A stretch of 9,706 nucleotides of DNA from Bacteroidales bacterium (GTDB lineage Bacteria; Bacteroidota; Bacteroidia; Bacteroidales; NBLH01), in NCBI GenBank assembly GCA_027083715.1, contig JALWNR010000762.1, positions 1 through 9,706 on the forward strand, given 5' to 3'. This document shows positions 5,537 through 9,706 of the stretch, piece after piece (the first letter of the stretch is position 1; each line of letters opens with the position of its first letter). The notes beneath the pieces were generated by a model that worked only from the letters and a program-made list of their open reading frames with translations, searched no databases and was not told the origin of the DNA. The position numbers and the translations under genes were made by a program.

Positions 5537-7780
5537 TTAAACTTCTTGTTTTTCTTTATGAGGATTTTCAAGTAAAAATGTTACAAAGTTTTCTCTCATT
5601 CCTGTTGCTCCTGTTTCAGGATCAATTTTTACATTTGTAATCATTTCAGAATCAGATGCTCCTCTACCATAAGCTCTGCTTAATTTTTTTCCTGTTGAAC
5701 CAAATCCATGAGGCAGATACACTGCATTTGAATTGATTCTTTCTGTTACCCTAACTTCTACTGCAAAAGTAGAAATCACTCCATCTTGATTTTCCAACCA
5801 AATTTTTTGTCCGTTTTCAATTCCCCAATCTTTTGCTACTTTAGGGTTTATCCAAACATGATTTTGCGAACGAAGTGTATTCAAATACGGATTATTAACC
5901 GTTCTGCCAAAAGTATGCATGGGCACACGTCCATAAATTAAGCGATAAAACCCTTGTGGATTTTGTTTATGTTCGGTAAATTTGGGCAAACCCGGATAAC
6001 CATCGGCAGCTAAAAGGTTAGAAAATAATTCAATTTTACCGGATGGAGTATTAAATTCCCAATCGGCACCATCGGGTATAAATAAATAATCTTCTTTATC
6101 AAAATACTTAATCCCTGTTTTTTTCATTTCTGCAAGTGAAGTACCTTCTTTTTTCAATTGCCAATCAAGTACTTCTTCAATATTTTTCCAAGGGTAGTAT
6201 TTTTCCAGTCCTAAACGAATACCCAATTCACGAGCAATCCACCACCCCGGTTTAGAATCACCTTTGGGTTCAACCACCGGCATACGTAAAGCAATATGTG
6301 GCTTTCTGTGCTGTGCCGCACGGATAAAATCGTAACGCTCTAAATAAACCGCCTCGGGTAAAACCACATCGGCATAACCGGTAATTTCGGCAGGCATGGT
6401 ATCTATTGCCACTAAAAGGTCAAGGTTTTGAATGGCTCTTTTGGTTTTTTCAGCATCAGGAATAGATACTAAAATATTGGTAGCCGCCACAAACCATCCT
6501 TTGATTTTATATTCGCTTTTATTTTCAGGAAGTGAATGGTCAATAAGCACATTAGTTGCACCCAGCGGAGTTAATTTATATTTATCCTTTGTGATTGTTT
6601 TCCATGTCCATTTCGGCTCCTCAAATTCAGGGTGAGGATATTTAGCTAAACGTTTTTTCTCAGGGAAATAAAATCCGCCTTTTCTTCCATAAGAACCTAA
6701 TAATGCATTAAGAATTGCAATAGCTCTGGTTCTTTGAGTATCATCGCCATACCAAACAGTATGTCTTCCCGGATGGATGATTACCGCAGGTGCGGCACCC
6801 GCCATTTCGCGAGCAGTTCTGCGAATGATCTCCGGTTCAATATCCGTTTTTGTATATGCCCATTCAGGAGTAAAACTTTTTACATGATTTTTGAGTAAAT
6901 CAAAGCCATAAGTATATTTTTCAACATATTCTTTATCGTAAAGCTCTTCTTTAATAATTACATGCATCCAGGCAAGCAGCAAAGCCAAATCAGTAGAAGG
7001 ACGAATGGGCAACCAATATTTAGATTTGCTTGCAGCAGTAGAAAAACGCGGATCTACAGTAATGATTGTTGCACCATTATCTATTGCCTGCGACATTTCC
7101 TGCACATGCCCATTGTGCATGTTTTCACCAATGTGGTTACCAATTAATACCAGGCATCTGGTATTTCTTATGTCTGTTGGCTCGGGCGATGAAAGACCTT
7201 TACCAAAAGTAGCTTTAAACCCAACTTCGCGCGGAACCAGGCATTGTGCAATTGCAGGTTCTGCCATTGTATCTGAACCGTATGCTTCCCAAAGATATTC
7301 AAAGTGAGGTCCTGTAGTACCGTGGAAAAATAAAGCCATACTTTCTTTTCCGTACTTTTCTTCGATTTTATTCATCTTTTTAACAATAAAATCAAAAGCT
7401 TCGTCCCAACTTGCCTCTCTGAACCTTTGGCTACCCGGTTCTCCTTCACGAATAAGAGGTTTCGTTAAGCGGTTTTCATCTTCCAGCATTCCTAAACCTC
7501 CGGTTCCTCTAGGGCAAAGACGACCATTACTGTTTTGATCGTTTTCATGACCAATCAGTTTTACTATTTTTCCTTCGTCGTTTACATAAGCCCAAGCAGC
7601 ACATTTCCAAAAGCATACTTCGCAATAAGTAGGAACTCTTTTTAACTTTGAATCATCAGGAACAATTTGGTCTTCGTTCAAAAAGTCTATGCTCCAATTA
7701 ACAAATGGAGAAGCTCCGGCTGCAAGACCACCAGCACCCATCGAAGTAATTTTAATAAAATCCCGTCTTGTAGTTTTCAT
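5537..7780 (-). CDS. Tat-exported molybdopterin oxidoreductase, PsrA/PhsA-like
   Basis: This 747-residue catalytic subunit belongs to the DMSO-reductase family. A Tat signal with the twin-arginine motif TRRDFIK (4-10) and a weakly hydrophobic stretch with small residues (to about 28) predicts folded export. A [4Fe-4S] site follows at C53, C56, C60 and C89. Cys180 in AIAQCLVPR lies where PsrA/PhsA enzymes place the molybdenum-ligating cysteine. The next residue is Leu, not the His of formate dehydrogenases. The C-terminal molybdopterin-dinucleotide domain spans about 612-735. Length matches PsrA/PhsA (about 750-770). Downstream YeeE/YedE and rhodanese genes point to polysulfide, thiosulfate or sulfur as substrate, most likely reduced with menaquinol. 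Substrate cannot be fixed from sequence; tetrathionate or an arsenic oxyanion are less likely alternatives. It is the first gene of the operon, and no TorD-like chaperone gene is adjacent. Confidence 0.92.
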   Translation of the reverse strand: MKTTRRDFIKITSMGAGGLAAGASPFVNWSIDFLNEDQIVPDDSKLKRVPTYCEVCFWKCAAWAYVNDEGKIVKLIGHENDQNSNGRLCPRGTGGLGMLEDENRLTKPLIREGEPGSQRFREASWDEAFDFIVKKMNKIEEKYGKESMALFFHGTTGPHFEYLWEAYGSDTMAEPAIAQCLVPREVGFKATFGKGLSSPEPTDIRNTRCLVLIGNHIGENMHNGHVQEMSQAIDNGATIITVDPRFSTAASKSKYWLPIRPSTDLALLLAWMHVIIKEELYDKEYVEKYTYGFDLLKNHVKSFTPEWAYTKTDIEPEIIRRTAREMAGAAPAVIIHPGRHTVWYGDDTQRTRAIAILNALLGSYGRKGGFYFPEKKRLAKYPHPEFEEPKWTWKTITKDKYKLTPLGATNVLIDHSLPENKSEYKIKGWFVAATNILVSIPDAEKTKRAIQNLDLLVAIDTMPAEITGYADVVLPEAVYLERYDFIRAAQHRKPHIALRMPVVEPKGDSKPGWWIARELGIRLGLEKYYPWKNIEEVLDWQLKKEGTSLAEMKKTGIKYFDKEDYLFIPDGADWEFNTPSGKIELFSNLLAADGYPGLPKFTEHKQNPQGFYRLIYGRVPMHTFGRTVNNPYLNTLRSQNHVWINPKVAKDWGIENGQKIWLENQDGVISTFAVEVRVTERINSNAVYLPHGFGSTGKKLSRAYGRGASDSEMITNVKIDPETGATGMRENFVTFLLENPHKEKQEV

Positions 7781-7830
7781 TTGTTTTTTTTAAAACATTA
7801 AATTAAGCAAATGCTATATTAATTATATTA

Positions 7831-7845
7831 TTGATTTTTTATCAA
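7831..7845. promoter_or_regulatory. FNR/CRP-like inverted repeat TTGAT-N5-ATCAA
   Basis: TTGAT (7831-7835) and ATCAA (7841-7845) are the two FNR half-sites, but with five bases between them rather than the canonical four. It lies about 50 bp upstream of the molybdoenzyme start. Its centre is 21.5 bp, about two helical turns, from the centre of the next site. The AT-rich context makes chance occurrence possible. Confidence 0.3.
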
Positions 7846-7852
7846 AAAAAAT

Positions 7853-7866
7853 GTGATATATATCAA
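7853..7866. promoter_or_regulatory. FNR-like box GTGAT-ATAT-ATCAA
   Basis: GTGATATATATCAA matches the FNR consensus TTGAT-N4-ATCAA at nine of ten defined positions and contains a perfect 12-bp palindrome (7854-7865). It lies about 73 bp upstream of the first operon gene, a plausible place for oxygen- or redox-responsive Crp/Fnr control of an anaerobic reductase. A one-mismatch relative of the palindrome core (AGATATATATCA) occurs at 8018-8029. Function is inferred. Confidence 0.4.
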
Positions 7867-7879
7867 TTAAAAATGTAAC

Positions 7880-7887
7880 CAAAATTA
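7880..7887 (-). promoter_or_regulatory. Candidate -7 element TAATTTTG for the sulfur operon
   Basis: Read on the - strand this is TAATTTTG, an exact fit to the Bacteroidota -7 consensus TAnnTTTG. No clear TTG -33 element lies 19-21 bases upstream, and the FNR-like sites would then sit downstream of the start point. An alternative is the near-match TAGCATTTG at 7817-7809 (- strand), which would put the FNR-like sites upstream. The sequence does not decide between them. Confidence 0.25.
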
Positions 7888-8051
7888 CATAATATTGATA
7901 TCTCGTTTTATATTAAAAAACATATTAAAAGATGATATTGCTCATCAAATTCTTGAATCTACCAGTAACAGCCTGGAAATGAAAAGATTGTGTATTATTT
8001 AGAATTTTTATAAATTAAGATATATATCATACAACATATATTTATGGTTGG

Positions 8052-8067
8052 ATGCTTACATAAGCAT
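8052..8067. promoter_or_regulatory. 7-2-7 inverted repeat, possible operator
   Basis: ATGCTTA and TAAGCAT are perfect inverted repeats separated by CA. The two-base centre is too tight for a stable hairpin loop, so a protein-binding site is likelier than an RNA structure. No promoter element is clearly linked to it. Confidence 0.25.
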
Positions 8068-8128
8068 AACAGAAGTACACCATTATTTACTAGATTTTCT
8101 AAAATAAATATGCATTTAATTGAGAATA

Positions 8129-8147
8129 AATTAGCTCTTTGCTAATT
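8129..8147. other. Small inverted repeat AATTAGC/GCTAATT
   Basis: AATTAGC (8129-8135) pairs with GCTAATT (8141-8147) around TCTTT. The stem is AT-rich and has no U-run on either strand, so it is a weak terminator candidate at best. Confidence 0.2.
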
Positions 8148-8270
8148 AAAGCCCCTAACTTATTTACAAAGCATATAAAGCTAGAATTTTAAAAAAATCA
8201 TCTTCGGAGTAATGGTATAAATCAGCATCTATTTATGATTATTCTAAATAAGTGTTGCGAAACATTTTTA

Positions 8271-8290
8271 TAATGAACATATGTTCATTA
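8271..8290. promoter_or_regulatory. Perfect 20-bp palindromic operator of the zinc-ribbon gene
   Basis: TAATGAACATATGTTCATTA is identical to its own reverse complement over 20 bases. Its last two bases are the first two of the -7 element at 8289-8296, so it fills the spacer between -33 and -7 where a bound dimer would block RNA polymerase. The TGAACAT-ATGTTCA core resembles sites of ArsR/SmtB-family repressors, but no regulator gene is present in the window, so the protein is unknown. I saw no second copy in the window. Confidence 0.7.
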
Positions 8291-8296
8291 TCTTTG
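8289..8296 (+). promoter_or_regulatory. Bacteroidota -7 promoter element TATCTTTG
   Basis: TATCTTTG fits TAnnTTTG exactly and lies 30 bp before the ATG at 8327, predicting a start point near 8301 and a short A-rich leader. The -33 region (about 8265-8269) is only a run of T, so the promoter may be moderate in strength. Confidence 0.6.
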
Positions 8297-8326
8297 TTGT
8301 GGAATAAACATTAAAATTTTAAAGTC

Positions 8327-8530
8327 ATGGGAATATTAGGGACAGGTAAAGGTTTAGGAAAAGGCAGCGGCAAAGGTCGCAATAATGGTGGTGCATTTGG
8401 AATAGGCGGATTTTGCGTTTGTGCAAAATGTGGCGAAAAAATACCTCATCAACAGGGTGTTAAATGTACTACATTAAAATGTCCAAAATGTGGCAAAACA
8501 ATGATTCGTGAAGAATTGTTGAATAAATAA
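8327..8530 (+). CDS. Small Gly/Lys-rich zinc-ribbon protein
   Basis: This 67-residue protein begins with a flexible Gly/Lys-rich segment (1-28, GTGKGLGKGSGKGR) followed by a compact CxxC ribbon: FCVCAKCGEKIPHQQG (29-44) and CTTLKCPKCGKTMIRE (47-62). C32/C35 and C52/C55 are the expected zinc ligands; C30 and C47 are extra conserved-looking cysteines. From memory, small proteins of this form in anaerobes often sit near NifX/MTH1175-like genes, and one lies just beyond the convergent gene here. The role is unknown; a metal-binding or regulatory accessory role is plausible. Expression is probably controlled through the perfect palindrome overlapping its promoter. The composition, intact start and terminator make it a real gene despite its size. 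Confidence 0.8.
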   Translation: MGILGTGKGLGKGSGKGRNNGGAFGIGGFCVCAKCGEKIPHQQGVKCTTLKCPKCGKTMIREELLNK

Positions 8531-8560
8531 CAGTGCTGAAAAAATGCTAATTCAGCATTG
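8531..8560. terminator. Hairpin terminator between convergent genes
   Basis: CAGTGCTGAA (8531-8540) pairs with TTCAGCATTG (8551-8560) over ten base pairs including one G-U, around a ten-base loop. It begins directly after the stop of the zinc-ribbon gene. No strong U-run follows immediately on the + strand (TAAAAAATTG), though TTTTTT occurs at 8575-8580. It probably serves the + strand gene and may help the convergent operon that ends at 8598. Confidence 0.55.
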
Positions 8561-8597
8561 TAAAAAATTGTCACTTTTTTATTAATACTCCGGCAGG

Positions 8598-9032
8598 TTA
8601 AATCATGCTCTGCTTTTTATTTTTGTCAGTTGCTACAAAATCCAAATCAGGCAAAAAGGGTTTAATATCCAGTACAGGAGTTTGGTCAAAGACATCTACT
8701 CCTGAAACATATAGTTTATTTTCTTTAATCGCATCAAGTTTAATTAAAGTCATTCCTATGGGGTTTGGACGACGGGGTGTACGCGTGGCAAATAGCCCGT
8801 ACCGATGCTTACTGCACCGCGGAGTAACTATACTTTCCCAATCAGTTATTTCATGAAAATAAAATAAGACATAGATGTATTCAAACTTATCTAAATCTCT
8901 AAGTGCTTTTGTATATTTTTTATTTAATATGATTATACCTTTTGATTCAGGCATTAATCTCCCCTGCCTAGGCGCACCTGTTTCAATGTTAAAATCAGTA
9001 TGAAAAAATCCTATGGGTTCTAAATTAATCAT
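8598..9032 (-). CDS. trmO: TrmO/TsaA-family tRNA N6-methyltransferase (short form)
   Basis: This 144-residue protein has the TsaA/TrmO beta-barrel family signature: the N-terminal LEPIGFFHTDF (4-14), PRQGRL (21-26), YIYVLFYFHE (52-61), FATRTPRRPNPIGMT (81-95) and DQTPVLDIKPF (116-126). TrmO methylates N6 of threonylcarbamoyl-adenosine at position 37 of some tRNAs using S-adenosylmethionine. The C-terminal domain of the E. coli protein (about 235 residues) is absent, which is common in this family and in archaeal members, so the exact substrate is less certain. Its ATG overlaps the TGA of the NifX-like gene (ATGA), so the two are translationally coupled. In that setting a role other than tRNA modification cannot be excluded. 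Confidence 0.88.
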   Translation of the reverse strand: MINLEPIGFFHTDFNIETGAPRQGRLMPESKGIIILNKKYTKALRDLDKFEYIYVLFYFHEITDWESIVTPRCSKHRYGLFATRTPRRPNPIGMTLIKLDAIKENKLYVSGVDVFDQTPVLDIKPFLPDLDFVATDKNKKQSMI

Positions 9033-9463
9033 TGTTTTTTAATATCTTTTTTTAAAATACCTGATTTAATAAATAGTAAGCTGTGATTCTCTTTTTTCTT
9101 ATTCCATTCATCTTCAATCCAATATAAATGTTTATTTAAAACACTTGTTACATTATCAGTACTTTCAGAATATATTATAATAGGTATAAAATGTTCACTC
9201 ACCATATTGATGTTTTTTCCAAATTGCATGGCTACTAATGCATTAACTTTATTATCTTCTAAGTACTGAATAATTAATTGTGCTTTTCTGTACCATCCGT
9301 GACCATGCTTTTCATCGAAAACACGAAATTGATTTTCAAGCGTATCGACCAGAACCAATTTATCGTCTTTTTGTTCATAAATTAAATATTTCCGAGCATC
9401 TCCAAAATGATTATTTTTGAATTTACCTTTTGAATTTACTGCAAATGCAAATCTAAGAGCCAT
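9029..9463 (-). CDS. NifX/MTH1175-like dinitrogenase-cofactor-family protein
   Basis: This 144-residue protein has the fold signature of the NifX/NifB C-terminal/MTH1175 family: RFAFAVNSKGKF (4-15), NNHFGDARKYLIYE (17-30), HGHG followed by KAQ (53-62) and VNALVAMQFGKNI (73-85). The NHFGDA and HGHG segments are where members of this family bind metal clusters or cofactors. No nitrogenase genes are seen, so it is more likely one of the stand-alone members found in many anaerobes, with no assigned reaction. The C-terminal extension (about 110-144, charged, Lys-rich) is longer than in minimal members of about 110-120 residues. It begins 18 bp after the dehydrogenase gene and overlaps trmO by four bases. 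Confidence 0.8.
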   Translation of the reverse strand: MALRFAFAVNSKGKFKNNHFGDARKYLIYEQKDDKLVLVDTLENQFRVFDEKHGHGWYRKAQLIIQYLEDNKVNALVAMQFGKNINMVSEHFIPIIIYSESTDNVTSVLNKHLYWIEDEWNKKKENHSLLFIKSGILKKDIKKQ

Positions 9464-9481
9464 ATATTAAAATTTTAGTAC

Positions 9482-9706
9482 TTATTGCAAAAATCTATTT
9501 ACTGTTTTATAACTGTAATTCCATAGTTTTTTTTGTATTTCTTTATCATAACTTACGGCAGAAGAGTGTATCTCAACATCATTTTCAAAATATTTACCTG
9601 AAACAAAATTATTTATTTTCACCAAATACATAATACGGGAAGATCCTTCGGATGTAGAAGCTCCAAATGCTCCCCAACCCGCACGTAACAGCTTAGTATT
9701 AATTAC
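9482..9706 (-). CDS. 3' end of a short-chain dehydrogenase/reductase (partial)
   Basis: The last 74 codons of a gene that continues beyond the right edge read VINTKLLRAGWGAFGAS, then EGSSRIMYL, FVSGKYFEN, SYDKEIQKKLW and a TAA stop. This is the typical end of retinol-dehydrogenase-like SDR proteins: V(N)TKLL after the substrate loop, EGA-type helix, (V)SGKYF and a final helix. The catalytic Tyr-Lys and NAD(P)-binding Rossmann motif lie outside the window. It is the upstream neighbour of the NifX-like gene (18 bp gap) and probably in the same transcript, though a functional link is not obvious. Confidence 0.8.
   Translation of the reverse strand, partial: VINTKLLRAGWGAFGASTSEGSSRIMYLVKINNFVSGKYFENDVEIHSSAVSYDKEIQKKLWNYSYKTVNRFLQ

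Larger units (their letters stand above)
7781..8326. other. 546-bp divergent intergenic region
   Basis: No complete gene is visible here. The left part carries FNR/CRP-like inverted repeats and the presumed operon promoter; the right part carries the palindromic operator and promoter of the zinc-ribbon gene. Between them are weaker inverted repeats at 8052-8067 and 8129-8147. A coding-looking stretch on the + strand, open from 7871 to the TAG at 8000-8002, contains DDIAHQILESTSNSLEMKR. It has no ATG near its beginning and I do not recognise it; it may be a remnant of a lost gene. Confidence 0.6.

Noticed and set aside
6432..7307. Several + strand open frames antisense to the molybdoenzyme gene
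   Set aside because: They overlap a strongly conserved catalytic subunit, overlap one another and encode no recognisable domains.
5537..7780. Molybdoenzyme as a formate dehydrogenase or periplasmic nitrate reductase
   Set aside because: The candidate Mo ligand Cys180 is followed by Leu rather than the His of formate dehydrogenases. There is no selenocysteine codon, and the NrfD partner plus YeeE/YedE and rhodanese neighbours fit a sulfur-type reductase better than NapA.
8129..8147. AATTAGC/GCTAATT hairpin as a terminator or small RNA end
   Set aside because: The stem is short and AT-rich, with no U-run on either strand and no gene ending nearby.
8605..8856. + strand open frame of 83 codons opposite trmO
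   Set aside because: The opposite strand encodes clear TsaA/TrmO motifs across the same bases; this frame has none.
9029..9463. NifX-like protein as evidence for nitrogen fixation
   Set aside because: No nifHDK, nifB or nifEN genes are visible, and stand-alone members of this family are common in non-fixing anaerobes.

Overview
The window looks like an anaerobic or facultatively anaerobic member of the Bacteroidota. The DNA is AT-rich, genes have A-rich leaders rather than Shine-Dalgarno sequences, and a clean TAnnTTTG-type -7 element (TATCTTTG) precedes the one gene whose promoter can be read. The gene content (molybdopterin sulfur-type reductase, NifX-like protein, CxxC zinc ribbon) also suits an anaerobe. 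No rRNA, tRNA, CRISPR array or insertion sequence was seen.

Left edge (1-268): a perfect hairpin at 1-22, then the decayed 3' end of what looks like a Crp/Fnr-family regulator on the + strand (about 61-209), then an intrinsic terminator (211-240) that ends the main operon on the - strand.

Main operon (7780 down to 269, - strand): eight genes with gaps of 15-51 bp. In transcription order they are a Tat-exported molybdopterin oxidoreductase of the PsrA/PhsA type, a four-cluster ferredoxin subunit (PsrB type), an eight-helix NrfD/PsrC quinone-reactive membrane subunit, two half-size YeeE/YedE sulfur-transport-type membrane proteins, two membrane-anchored single-domain rhodanese homologues, and a tandem-rhodanese lipoprotein. 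The first three should form a menaquinol-linked, periplasm-facing polysulfide, thiosulfate or sulfur reductase. The most striking feature is that all three rhodanese-family proteins, otherwise divergent and anchored differently, end in the same tail: an Ala/Pro-rich linker, a basic KKPK patch, EEE, and a terminal GGC. In one of them that last residue is the only cysteine, and both single-domain proteins have lost the rhodanese catalytic cysteine. I infer a periplasmic sulfur-handling system in which a flexible C-terminal cysteine arm carries or docks sulfur for the reductase and/or the YeeE/YedE proteins. This is a hypothesis from sequence only.

Intergenic region (7781-8326): 546 bp between divergent transcription units. 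It holds two FNR/CRP-like inverted repeats near the operon start, a few weaker inverted repeats, a short coding-looking remnant, and a perfect 20-bp palindrome overlapping the -7 element of the next gene.

Right side (8327-9706): a small Gly/Lys-rich zinc-ribbon protein on the + strand, a terminator hairpin, then a convergent - strand unit made of the 3' end of a short-chain dehydrogenase (running off the window), a NifX/MTH1175-like protein, and a TrmO/TsaA-type tRNA methyltransferase joined to it by an ATGA overlap.
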